NCBI GenBank assembly: GCA_001828935.1
Contig: MHZX01000063.1
Coordinates: 62,001-126,000 of the forward strand
Reading direction: 5' to 3'
Length of the DNA stretch: 64,000 nucleotides
Source: Rhodocyclales bacterium RIFCSPLOWO2_02_FULL_63_24
Lineage (GTDB): Bacteria > Pseudomonadota > Gammaproteobacteria > Burkholderiales > Rhodocyclaceae
Part shown: positions 1 to 8,575 of the stretch, one piece after another
Layout of the letters: each line of letters opens with the position of its first letter
Numbering within the stretch: the stretch's first letter is position 1
Made by a program: the position numbers and the translations under genes
The notes under the pieces: model-generated
The model's database searches: none
Told to the model about the DNA's origin: nothing
Seen by the model: the letters and a program-made list of their open reading frames with translations, nothing else

Positions 1-2
1 AA

Positions 3-3000
3 TACCTGGTTGAGCTGAAGATCGTCGGCGCGGCAATGAGCCAGGGTGTCACGGCGCTCGACGGCAGCGCTTCGCTGGCCGATGCCCTGCGCCTGATGCA
101 CAGGCGCAACAGCGACCACGTGGTGGTGACCGAGGCGGACCTCCCGGTAGGCATGCTGACCGATCGCGACGTGGTGCGTGTCGCCGGCGGCGAGCCCTTG
201 CAGACGCCGCTGGCCACCCTGATGACGCCCGGGGTACACACCATCACGCCCGACCAGCCGCTGCAGCTGGCGGTGCAGCGCATGGCCGAGCTGGGCGTGC
301 GCCGCCTGCTGGTGGTCGCCGAAGGCCGCATGCTGGGCGTGGTGACGCGCCACGACATTGTGCGCACCATGCAAGGTCGCCACGTCGAGTTCCTGCGCAA
401 CACCATTGCCCGCCTGCGTCGCGAACTGGTCAAGCCCGGCGGGCGCTACAGCGAATTCGGCCGGCATATGATTCTCGGCGGCGTGCTCGACCGCATCGGC
501 GACGGCGTTTCGCTGGTGGACGCGGCCAACGGCGCCTATGTCGAAGTCAATGATCGGGCCTGCGAGCTGCTGGGTTATACGCGCGACGAAGTCCTCGGTC
601 GGCATGTCTGGGAGATCACCACCAGCTTTGCCGACGCCGCGGCGTGGCGCGCCTGGGCCGAGAATCTGACCGAGCAGGTGCGCGTGGTCAATACCGACTA
701 CCGACGCCGGGATGGCAGCCTGTTGCCGGTCGAGGTTCGCGTCTATCAGGTGCACGACGGCGAGCGCCTGCTGCATGTGGCGATATTTCGCGACGCGTCG
801 GCGACGCGCAAGATCGAAGCCGCGCTGCGCGAGGGCGAACGCTACTATAGGCATGTGATCGACAGCGCCGTGGACGGCTATTTTGCGATCGATAGCCAGC
901 GCCGCTTCATCGAAGTCAACGACACGCTGTGCAAGCTGTTCGGCTATCCGCGCGAGGAGTGGCTGGGAAAAACGCCGCTCGATTTCATCACGGAGGACAG
1001 CCGCGCCGAACTGATCGCGCAAATGCAGCGCATCGAGAGTACGGATCGCCGCCGCTATCAGCTTGTCGGTCGCCGCAAGGATGGAACGACCTTCCCCATC
1101 TTGCTCAACAATTCCACTCATCGCAACGAGCACGGCGAAGTGGTCGGTTCATTCGGTTTCATCACCGACCTCACGCCGATTTTCGAAGCGCAGCGCGCCG
1201 TGGCCGAGTCGGAGCGCGAATTGCGCGGCATTCTCGACGACCTGCAGGATACCTACTACCGGACCGACAGCAGCGGAATCATCACGCGCGCCTCGCGCTC
1301 GGTCGAACAGTTGCTCGGCTATACGGTCGAGGAGGTGCTCGGCCTCAAGCTGGCGGATCTCTATTGTTCGCAGGCCGGGCGCGAGGAATTTCTGGCGCGC
1401 ATGCGGGCCAACGGCGGCCATATCGTCGGCGGCGAGTCGTGCCTGCGGCACAAGGACGGTCATGAACTGTGGGTGCGCACCAACGCGCATTTCATCCGCA
1501 ATGCGGCCGGCGATGTCGTCGGCGTCGAGGGCACGACCCGCGACAGCACCCTGCAGCGGCGCGCCGAAGAGGAGCTGCGGCTGGCGGCAAAGGTGTTCGA
1601 GAGCAGCGGCGAGGCGATCATGATCACCGACGCCGGTGGCCGCATCATCTCGGTCAACCAGGCCTTTGCCAGGGTGACCGGCTATGCCGCTGCCGACGTC
1701 GTCGGGCGCAACGCGAGCCTGCTGGCATCGGGTCGGCACAGCCGCGAGTTTTTCAGCGAGATGTGGCGTGGCTTGCTCGACAGCGGATACTGGCAGGGCG
1801 AGATATGGAACCAGCGCCGCGATGGCGAAGTCTTCCCCGAGTGGCTGGGCATTTCTTCGGTGCGCGATCCGGAAGGCAGGATCACCCATTTTGTCGGCAT
1901 ATTCTCCGACATCAGCGAGCGCAAGGCAGCCGAGGAGAAGATCGAATTCCTTGCCCATCACGACCCGTTGACGGCCTTGCCCAACCGCCTGCTGCTCCAG
2001 GACCGCATGGAGCAGGCCATCGTCCATGGCGAACGGACGGGAAGGAAAGTGGCGCTGCTGTTCGTCGATCTCGATCGCTTCAAGGCGGTGAACGATGCCT
2101 TCGGCCATCCGGTGGGCGATCTGCTGTTGCGCGATGCCGCGCAGCGGCTGCAGGCCTGCGTGCGCGACTCGGACACCATCAGCCGCCACGGCGGCGACGA
2201 ATTCCTCGTGATATTGACCGATCTGCACAACTCCGAGGTGCCGGCCCAGGTGGCGGGCAAGATCATGACGGCGCTGGGCGAACCGTTCCACATCGACGCC
2301 CACGAGGCGACGATTTCCGCGTCGGTCGGCATAGCGGTGTATCCGGAAGACGGCGCCGGTTTCGACGAACTGCTGAAGAAGGCCGACACCGCCATGTATC
2401 ACGCCAAGGAAGCCGGCCGCAACGCCTTCCGCTTCTACACCGAGCGCATGAATGCCGACGCGCAGGAAAGGCTGGATTTGCACAGTCGTCTGCGCCGCGC
2501 GCTGGAGCGTGCGGAGTTCGTCCTCCACTACCAGCCGCTGGTCGACCTGAAGCGCGGCCGCATCGTCGGTGGCGAGGCGCTGGTGCGCTGGCAGTGTCCC
2601 GAGCATGGACTGATTGCGCCGGGGGACTTCATCCCCGCCGCGGAACACAGCGGACTGATCGTGCCGCTGGGGGAGTGGGTGCTGCGGGAAGCCTGCCGCG
2701 AGCTGGCGCACTGGCATGCGCAAGGCCAATCGCAGCTTTCGATGGCGGTGAACATCTCCTCCATCCAGTTTCGTCGCGGCGATGTCGAGGAGACGGTGCG
2801 GCGTGCGCTGGCCGCGTCGGGCGCGATGCCGTCGGCGCTGGAGCTGGAACTTACCGAGTCGATCCTGATCGACGGTGCCGAACAGGTCCTGGCAACCATA
2901 AAGAGTTTGCAGGCTGTGGGCGTGCGGCTGGCGATCGACGATTTCGGCACCGGCTATTCGAGTCTGGCCTACCTCAAGCGCTTCGCCGTCGACAAGCTGA

Positions 3001-3233
3001 AGATCGACCAGTCCTTCGTTCGCGACATCGTCACCGACCAGGACGACGCGGCCATCGTGCGCGCGGTGATCCAGATGGCGCGCAGTCTCAACCTGAAGGT
3101 GCTGGCCGAAGGCGTCGAGACCGAGGCCGTGGCCGCCGAACTGCGTGCCATGGAGTGCGACCTGGTGCAGGGCTACCATTTCGGCCGGCCGCTGCCGGCG
3201 GCCGAATTTCGCCGCCTGATCGGACTGGAGTAA
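3..3233 (+). CDS. CBS/PAS/GGDEF/EAL signalling protein (5' end outside window)
   Basis: This is a cytoplasmic c-di-GMP turnover protein with both a cyclase and a phosphodiesterase module. The frame is open to the left edge, and the first Met (base 36) falls inside the first CBS motif, so the true start is probably upstream. Counting from base 36, the order is a CBS pair (about 1-130), four PAS domains (about 150-260, 270-385, 391-510, 515-640), GGDEF (719-723, with an RDSD inhibitory site five residues before it) and EAL (847-849, in GGEALVRW). The C-terminal [10 protein letters not shown] and KIDQSFV motifs are intact EAL-domain metal/catalytic segments, so both activities look possible. No membrane segment is seen. 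CBS pairs often bind adenylates, so the input may be energy status plus PAS ligands; this is inference. Confidence 0.93.
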   Translation, partial: YLVELKIVGAAMSQGVTALDGSASLADALRLMHRRNSDHVVVTEADLPVGMLTDRDVVRVAGGEPLQTPLATLMTPGVHTITPDQPLQLAVQRMAELGVRRLLVVAEGRMLGVVTRHDIVRTMQGRHVEFLRNTIARLRRELVKPGGRYSEFGRHMILGGVLDRIGDGVSLVDAANGAYVEVNDRACELLGYTRDEVLGRHVWEITTSFADAAAWRAWAENLTEQVRVVNTDYRRRDGSLLPVEVRVYQVHDGERLLHVAIFRDASATRKIEAALREGERYYRHVIDSAVDGYFAIDSQRRFIEVNDTLCKLFGYPREEWLGKTPLDFITEDSRAELIAQMQRIESTDRRRYQLVGRRKDGTTFPILLNNSTHRNEHGEVVGSFGFITDLTPIFEAQRAVAESERELRGILDDLQDTYYRTDSSGIITRASRSVEQLLGYTVEEVLGLKLADLYCSQAGREEFLARMRANGGHIVGGESCLRHKDGHELWVRTNAHFIRNAAGDVVGVEGTTRDSTLQRRAEEELRLAAKVFESSGEAIMITDAGGRIISVNQAFARVTGYAAADVVGRNASLLASGRHSREFFSEMWRGLLDSGYWQGEIWNQRRDGEVFPEWLGISSVRDPEGRITHFVGIFSDISERKAAEEKIEFLAHHDPLTALPNRLLLQDRMEQAIVHGERTGRKVALLFVDLDRFKAVNDAFGHPVGDLLLRDAAQRLQACVRDSDTISRHGGDEFLVILTDLHNSEVPAQVAGKIMTALGEPFHIDAHEATISASVGIAVYPEDGAGFDELLKKADTAMYHAKEAGRNAFRFYTERMNADAQERLDLHSRLRRALERAEFVLHYQPLVDLKRGRIVGGEALVRWQCPEHGLIAPGDFIPAAEHSGLIVPLGEWVLREACRELAHWHAQGQSQLSMAVNISSIQFRRGDVEETVRRALAASGAMPSALELELTESILIDGAEQVLATIKSLQAVGVRLAIDDFGTGYSSLAYLKRFAVDKLKIDQSFVRDIVTDQDDAAIVRAVIQMARSLNLKVLAEGVETEAVAAELRAMECDLVQGYHFGRPLPAAEFRRLIGLE

Positions 3234-3325
3234 GGCCGGCCGGCACGCCGTGATCCGCCAGGCGCGGGGGCCATGCCAAAGGCAAGCGACGGGGTAGAAT
3301 TCTTGCCTATCCCTGGAGGCCAAGC

Positions 3326-3819
3326 ATGGCGTCGTTGATTCCCAGCATGGGCAGTTGCACCTTCGACAGCGGCGGCGAGCGACGTTTTGCCGAGCGGCTC
3401 GAAGCCAAGCTGGAAGACGATTACCTATGCTGGTACAACGTCCCCGTCGGCCCCAGCACGCGCCACCCGGACTTCATCGTCCTCCATCCCCGACGCGGCC
3501 TGCTGGTGCTCTACGATGACGCACAGTCGGTCTACGGCGATGCCAAGCGCAAGAAGTTCAGCTTCAAGCGCGTCGGTATCCAGGCCCAGGGACGCACCAC
3601 CATCCTCAAGCTGAATTACCGCAACACCGACGACATCCTGCGCTTCGCCCGCGACGTCGCCCGGGCATCCTCAAGGCGCTGGAATTTCCGCTGGTCGCCG
3701 TGGCGGGCGTGGAGCAGTTGGCGGAAGGCGAAGAGCGCCCGCCCGAGGAAGCGAAGCTGCTCTATGTGGCGATGACGCGGGCGACGCGGGAGTTGATGGT
3801 GAGCGGGGTTGCCGAGTGA
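3326..3819 (+). pseudogene. Decayed NERD-UvrD-like DNA helicase, two internal deletions
   Basis: The first 45 or so codons look like a NERD nuclease-related domain (FDSGGERRFAERLEAKL, then HPDFIVLHPRRGLLVL). At LLVL the reading passes directly into helicase motif II/III (LYDDAQSVYG), then QGRTTILKLNYRNTDDIL (motif IV). Motif I (Walker A) and everything between is missing. Near base 3660 a second junction joins, out of frame, to a stretch readable in frame 1 from 3661 to the TGA at 3817-3819, ending KLLYVAMTRATRELMV (UvrD motif VI). Annotated naively it is a 149-residue ORF ending at 3775 with a meaningless arginine-rich tail. An intact relative would be several hundred residues long, so this is a remnant with no expected activity. 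An RBS (GGAGG) is still present before the ATG. Confidence 0.85.
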
Positions 3820-3829
3820 GGAGCGGAGC

Positions 3830-4780
3830 ATGAACTTCGACAAGCAAGACGCCAAATCGGATCATGAACCTAAGCTGGCGTGGCTGGGAATTGGTCTGCT
3901 CGCGTTGCTTCTGATATGGCTGTTCTACGGACTGACATCCTATTTCTTATTGCCGCTCGTGCTGGTCCATAGCAATACGGATACTCAGAAAATCGGACAG
4001 TTCGGTGACGTATTCGGGGCGTTGAACGCACTCTTCTCAGCGTTCGCGTTTGCCGTATTGATCTTTACGATGTTCCTGCAAAGGCGGGAACTGGCGCTGC
4101 AACGCGAAGAGCTGGAATACACTCGTAGTGAAATACGTGGGCAGAAGGAGCAATTGCAAGCACAGAATCTGACGATGCAACGGCAGGTTTTCGAGAGCAG
4201 TTTTTTTGCCTTGCTTGGGGCGTATCAGGACATTGTGAGAATGCTGGATGTAAGTGACTTGAGGCGCAACACTATCCATCGGGGTCGGGACTGCTTTAAG
4301 TATTTTTATGACGCATTCAAAAATGAAGATGGAACAATAACGTACTTGGGTCGAGAACACTTGAGTCCCCCCAAGGCTGAGTTGGTTAAGAGACTATCCG
4401 CACGACAGGACTTCTTGGATTTCATGCGCTCTCGCGGCGCTACGGATAACAATATCGTGCAAGCATATGTGAGTTTCTTCCTCGATAATCAGTCGGACAT
4501 TGGGCACTACTTTCGCACCGTCTATCACATCTACCGGTTCATCGAAGAAAGCGATCTACCTTGGGAGGAAAAGCAGCGTTTCGCGCGAATTGTTCGGGCG
4601 CAGTTGTCGACTTATGAACTCCTGCTGTTCTTCTACAACGGCCTGAGCCCCTACGGGTATGAAAAGTTCTGGCCGCTCGCAAACAAGTACGAAATGTTCC
4701 AGAATCTGGATGTCGATCTCCTGTTTGATCAGTCTCACGCCAAATACTATGACGGTGCGCTTGGACAGGAGGCTGAATGA
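3830..4780 (+). CDS. putAbiC-like membrane protein (putative phage abortive infection)
   Basis: The protein has about 316 residues. The ATG at 3830 follows GAGTGAGGAG and is preferred to a TTG at 3809. Two membrane segments near the N-terminus (about 20-47 and 55-80) are followed by a coiled coil (LQRRELALQREELEYTRSEIRGQKEQ) and a cytoplasmic domain with FESSFFALL, DIGHYFRTVYHIYRFI and RAQLSTYELLLFFYNGL. This architecture matches, by recognition, the family called putative phage abortive infection protein (putAbiC). Base composition is visibly lower in GC than its neighbours, suggesting transfer. It lies 10 bases after the helicase remnant and overlaps the Fic gene by 4 bases (ATGA), so the two are likely co-translated. 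An anti-phage role is inferred from family and context only. Confidence 0.75.
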   Translation: MNFDKQDAKSDHEPKLAWLGIGLLALLLIWLFYGLTSYFLLPLVLVHSNTDTQKIGQFGDVFGALNALFSAFAFAVLIFTMFLQRRELALQREELEYTRSEIRGQKEQLQAQNLTMQRQVFESSFFALLGAYQDIVRMLDVSDLRRNTIHRGRDCFKYFYDAFKNEDGTITYLGREHLSPPKAELVKRLSARQDFLDFMRSRGATDNNIVQAYVSFFLDNQSDIGHYFRTVYHIYRFIEESDLPWEEKQRFARIVRAQLSTYELLLFFYNGLSPYGYEKFWPLANKYEMFQNLDVDLLFDQSHAKYYDGALGQEAE

Positions 4781-5820
4781 ATACCCTGCGTCTGTTTATT
4801 GCTGCACCACCGATCCACCCCGCCGCCGCCTGGTACCTCGCCGACCTCGGCGAATTTCGCGGTAAGCAGGAGCTATACACCCGCCAGTCGCCGCAGCGCC
4901 TGAAGGTTCTGCGTGAACACGCGCTGATCGAAAGCGCGGTGTCGTCGAATCGCATCGAGGGCGTGGCGCTCGATGCCTCCCGCGTGCGCGATGTGCTGGT
5001 GGCGCCCAAGCCTTTGTTCCGCGATCGGGACGAGGAAGAAGTGCGCGGTTATCGCGATGCGCTGGACTGGATTCATCGCGAGTCGGCGGGTATCTCGGTG
5101 AGCGAGGAAACCATCCGCCGCATGCACGCCATGGCGCGCGGCCAGATTTGGGATGCGGGGCAGTACAAGGAAAAGGACGGCGACATCATCGAGCGTTACG
5201 CGGATGGCAGCGAGCGGGTGCGCTTCCGACCGGTTGCTGCCGCGCGTACGGGCGAGGCCATGGCGAGCCTGATGGCCGACTGGCAACGCTGCCTGGACGA
5301 GGCCTGGGTACATCCGCTGATTGCGCTGGCGGCTTTCAATCTCGATTTCCTCTGTATCCATCCCTTCCGCGACGGCAATGGCCGCGTCTCGCGCTTGCTG
5401 TGGCTGCTTCAGTGCCATCGACTCGGCTACGAGGTTGGGCGCTACATCAGCCTGGAACGGCTGGTGGAGGAGAACAAGGCGCGTTACTACGAGACGCTGG
5501 AACTGAGTTCCCAAGGGTGGCACGAGGGCAAGCACGACCCATGGCCCTATATCAACTTCGTGCTCTACATCCTCAAGATGGCCTACAAGGAGTTCGCCGA
5601 GCGGGTCGGCGAGATTGCCGCACCGCGCGGCTCCAAGCGCGAGTTGGTGCTGGCGGCGCTGGTTCGCGTTCCTGGGGAGTTCACCATTGCGGAACTTGAA
5701 CAAGCCTGCCCTGGCGTCAGCCGGGACATGATTCGCACGGTGCTGCGGGAGCAGCAGACCGCGGGGGGCTTGAATTGCGTGGGACGTGGTCCGGCGGCGC
5801 GATGGGTGAGGAAGAGGTAA
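4777..5820 (+). CDS. Fic family protein (AMP transferase type) with N-terminal inhibitory motif
   Basis: The 347-residue protein carries the complete Fic active-site motif HPFRDGNGR at about 195-203, the signature of enzymes that transfer AMP or another phosphate-linked moiety to hydroxyl side chains. SSNRIEG at 56-62 fits the (S/T)xxxE(G/N) inhibitory helix, placing it in the class with an N-terminal inhibitor whose Glu (E61) blocks productive ATP binding. The C-terminal 70 residues (VLAALVRVPGEFTIAELEQACPGVSRDMIRTVL) look like a winged helix, as in Fic proteins that may bind DNA. The ATG overlaps the stop of the putAbiC-like gene. A GAGGTAA palindrome cluster lies at and after its stop codon. 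The target is unknown; a self-limiting toxin or host modifier is plausible. Confidence 0.93.
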   Translation: MNTLRLFIAAPPIHPAAAWYLADLGEFRGKQELYTRQSPQRLKVLREHALIESAVSSNRIEGVALDASRVRDVLVAPKPLFRDRDEEEVRGYRDALDWIHRESAGISVSEETIRRMHAMARGQIWDAGQYKEKDGDIIERYADGSERVRFRPVAAARTGEAMASLMADWQRCLDEAWVHPLIALAAFNLDFLCIHPFRDGNGRVSRLLWLLQCHRLGYEVGRYISLERLVEENKARYYETLELSSQGWHEGKHDPWPYINFVLYILKMAYKEFAERVGEIAAPRGSKRELVLAALVRVPGEFTIAELEQACPGVSRDMIRTVLREQQTAGGLNCVGRGPAARWVRKR

Positions 5821-5853
5821 TTACCTCCTAATAGAGGTAATAGTGAGGGTAAT
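5814..5853. repeat. GAGGTAA inverted/direct repeat cluster after fic
   Basis: GAGGTAATTACCTC (5814-5827) is a perfect 14-base palindrome spanning the fic stop codon. Its right half TTACCTC (5821-5827) also pairs with a third GAGGTAA at 5834-5840 across a 6-base loop, and a degenerate copy (GAGGGTAATA) follows at 5844. There is no T-run, so it is not a classical terminator. It could be an operator for a winged-helix regulator or an alternating hairpin. Confidence 0.6.
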
Positions 5854-5929
5854 AACTACTCGGCCGCCTGGCGCTGTACCTGATCCAGCGTCGCTGCCAT
5901 TTCCCACCGGCACGCGCGTGTTGCCGCGT

Positions 5930-6748
5930 CTACCGCCAGCGGTTGATCGCGTCCCGCGTTTCCAGCGCCACTTTGCGCGCGGCGGCGGCGTAGTCCTCGC
6001 CCTTGCCGGCGTAGAGGATGGCGCGCGAAGAGTTGATCATCAGGCCGTTGCCGGCGGCGGTCTTGCCGGCCGTCACCGTGGCTTCGATGTCGCCGCCCTG
6101 GGCGCCGATGCCGGGGACCAGCAGCGGCAGTTCGCCGACGATCTCGCGGACGCGGGCGATCTCGCCGGGGAAGGTGGCGCCGACGACGAGGGCGCATTGG
6201 CCCGTGGTATTCCACTCGGTGGCGACGAGACGGGCGACGTGTTCGTAAATCGGCGTGTCGTCAGCGCCGACTCTCAGGAACTGTAAATCGCTGCCGCCGG
6301 GATTCGAGGTGCGGCAGAGCAGGATCACACCCTTGTCCTTGTACGCCAGCCAGGGCTCGACCGAGTCGCGGCCCATGTAGGGATTCACCGTCACGGCGTC
6401 GGCCCGGTAGCGTTCGAAGGCTTCGATCGCGTATTGCTCGGCGGTGCTGCCGATGTCGCCGCGCTTGGCGTCGAGGATCACCGGCACGCCCGGATGTTTT
6501 TCGTGGATGTGGGCGATCAGCGCTTCGAGCTGGTCCTCGGCGCGGCGCGCGGCGAAGTAGGCGATTTGCGGCTTGAAGGCGCAGGCGAGATCGGCCGTGG
6601 CGTCGGCGATTTCCGTGCAGAAGCGCAAGATCGCATCGGGCCTGTCCTTGAGATGGACCGGGAATTTCGCCGGGTCGGGGTCGAGCCCGACGCAGAGCAG
6701 GGAGTTGTTGTTGCGCCAGGCGGTGGCGAGCTGTTGCGTAAAACTCAC
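5930..6748 (-). CDS. pyrF: Orotidine 5'-phosphate decarboxylase
   Basis: PyrF converts OMP to UMP, the last step of de novo pyrimidine synthesis, in the cytoplasm. The 272-residue length and the motif [18 protein letters not shown] (catalytic Lys/Asp cluster) place it in the longer type-2 bacterial PyrF family and not in the E. coli type. The GTG start overlaps the glnS stop by 4 bases (GTGA), so translation is probably coupled. It is the last gene of a minus-strand run (binding protein, diguanylate cyclase, glnS, pyrF). Confidence 0.96.
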   Translation of the reverse strand: MSFTQQLATAWRNNNSLLCVGLDPDPAKFPVHLKDRPDAILRFCTEIADATADLACAFKPQIAYFAARRAEDQLEALIAHIHEKHPGVPVILDAKRGDIGSTAEQYAIEAFERYRADAVTVNPYMGRDSVEPWLAYKDKGVILLCRTSNPGGSDLQFLRVGADDTPIYEHVARLVATEWNTTGQCALVVGATFPGEIARVREIVGELPLLVPGIGAQGGDIEATVTAGKTAAGNGLMINSSRAILYAGKGEDYAAAARKVALETRDAINRWR

Positions 6749-8541
6749 TTCCTGCTCCAGGAGTCTTTCAGCGTCACCGCCCGGTTGAAGATCGGCGCGC
6801 CGGGTTTCGAATCGGAGCGGTCGGCGACGAAGTAGCCGTGGCGTTCGAACTGGAAGCGGTCCTCGGCTGCCGCGTCCTTCAGCGCGGCTTCGAGCTGGGC
6901 GGTGATGACGACTTTGGATTTCGGATTGAGGTCGGCGAGGAAGTCGCGCCCGCCCGCGCCCGGCTCCTCGACGGCGAACAGGCGGTCATACAGCCTGACC
7001 TCGGCGGCATAGGCGTGGCGGGCGGAAACCCAGTGGATGTTGCCCTTGACCTTGTAGTTGTCCGCGCCCGGCGTGCCGGACTTCGAATCCGGCATGTATT
7101 CGCAATGCACCGCCATCACGTTGCCGTCGGCATCGCGCTCGGCGCCGACGCACTTGACCACGAAGCCGTAGCGCAGGCGCACGGTGTTGCCTGGAAACAG
7201 GCGGAAGTAGCCCTTGCTTGGCACTTCCATGAAGTCCTCGCGCTCGATCCAGAGTTCCTTCGAGAACGGTACCGGGCGCTTGCCCCACTCGGGCTTCTGC
7301 GGGTGATTGGGAGCGAGGCATTCCTCTTCCTGCCCCGCCGGATAGTTGTCGATGACCAGCTTGACCGGGTCGAGCACGGCGATGCGGCGCGGCGCGGTGG
7401 CGTTGAGGTGCTCGCGCTGACACTCCTCGAGCACGCTGATGTCGATCCAGGAGTCCGATTTGGTGACGCCGATCATTTCGTTAAAAGCGCGAAAGCCCTC
7501 CGGCGTGAAACCGCGGCGGCGCGCGCCGACCAGGGTCGGCAGGCGCGGATCGTCCCAGCCGCCGACGTGTTTTTCCTCGACCAGCTGGATCAGTTTGCGC
7601 TTGGACAGCACGACATAGGAAAGATTGAGCCGGGCGAACTCGATCTGCTGCGGCAGGGGGGTATTGACGCAACCAAGCTCGGCCAGCCGCGCCAGCAGCC
7701 AGTCGTAGAAGGGCCGCTGGTCCTCGAACTCCAGGGTGCAGATGGAATGCGTGATGTTCTCCAGCGCATCCTCGATCGGGTGGGCGTAGGTGTACATCGG
7801 GTAGATGCACCAGGCGTCGCCGGTGTTGTGGTGGGTCGCCTTGCGGATGCGGTAGATGGCCGGGTCGCGCAGATTGATGTTGCCCGAGGCCATGTCGATC
7901 TTGGCGCGCAGGATGTGCGTGCCGTCGGCGAATTCGCCGGCCTTCATGGCGCGGAACAGGGCGAGATTCTCGGCCGGCGTGCGCGAGCGGTGCGGCGAGT
8001 TCTTGCCGGCCTCGGTCAATGTGCCGCGGCTGACGCGCATCTCGTCCGCAGTCTGCGAATCGACATAGGCATGGCCGGCCTCAATCAGCTTTTCGGCGAA
8101 GTCGTACATCCACTGGAAGTAGTTGGAGGCGAAGTACTGGTTGAATTCGTCGCCGAAGCGCCAGTCGAAGCCGAGCCAGCGCACGGCATCGATGATGGAA
8201 TCGACATATTCCTGCTCTTCTTTCTCCGGGTTGGTGTCGTCGAAGCGCAGGTGACAGGCGCCCTGGTAATCCAGCGCCAGGCCGAAATTCAGGCAGATCG
8301 ACTTGGCATGACCGAAGTGCAGGTAACCGTTCGGCTCCGGCGGGAAGCGGGTGCGTATTTTCGCCGTGTCCAGTTTTGGCTCCGTGCCGTCGGCGCCAGC
8401 GCGGTGCGTCCCTGCGGGAACCTTCTGCTGAGCGGCCGGGCCGGGCTGGCCGCTCCAGTGACGTTTCGCGTATTTGCCGGCCTTGAGGTCGGCGTCGATG
8501 ATATGACGAATGAAGTTGGACGGTTTTTCGGTATCGGCCAT
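6745..8541 (-). CDS. glnS: Glutaminyl-tRNA synthetase
   Basis: GlnS charges tRNA-Gln with glutamine in an ATP-dependent class I reaction. The HIGH-type signature appears as [15 protein letters not shown] and the KMSKS-equivalent as VVLSKRKL. The ATG at 8541 ([14 protein letters not shown]) gives 598 residues and the normal N-terminus, slightly longer than the about 554 of E. coli because of a short lysine/alanine/glycine-rich insert after residue 25. The open frame extends further upstream to 8700 but that portion overlaps the diguanylate cyclase gene and looks non-coding. The gene starts 34 bases after the cyclase and overlaps pyrF. Confidence 0.97.
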   Translation of the reverse strand: MADTEKPSNFIRHIIDADLKAGKYAKRHWSGQPGPAAQQKVPAGTHRAGADGTEPKLDTAKIRTRFPPEPNGYLHFGHAKSICLNFGLALDYQGACHLRFDDTNPEKEEQEYVDSIIDAVRWLGFDWRFGDEFNQYFASNYFQWMYDFAEKLIEAGHAYVDSQTADEMRVSRGTLTEAGKNSPHRSRTPAENLALFRAMKAGEFADGTHILRAKIDMASGNINLRDPAIYRIRKATHHNTGDAWCIYPMYTYAHPIEDALENITHSICTLEFEDQRPFYDWLLARLAELGCVNTPLPQQIEFARLNLSYVVLSKRKLIQLVEEKHVGGWDDPRLPTLVGARRRGFTPEGFRAFNEMIGVTKSDSWIDISVLEECQREHLNATAPRRIAVLDPVKLVIDNYPAGQEEECLAPNHPQKPEWGKRPVPFSKELWIEREDFMEVPSKGYFRLFPGNTVRLRYGFVVKCVGAERDADGNVMAVHCEYMPDSKSGTPGADNYKVKGNIHWVSARHAYAAEVRLYDRLFAVEEPGAGGRDFLADLNPKSKVVITAQLEAALKDAAAEDRFQFERHGYFVADRSDSKPGAPIFNRAVTLKDSWSRK

Positions 8542-8575
8542 GATGGATCGGGGCGTGTTGCTGCAAACAATGATT

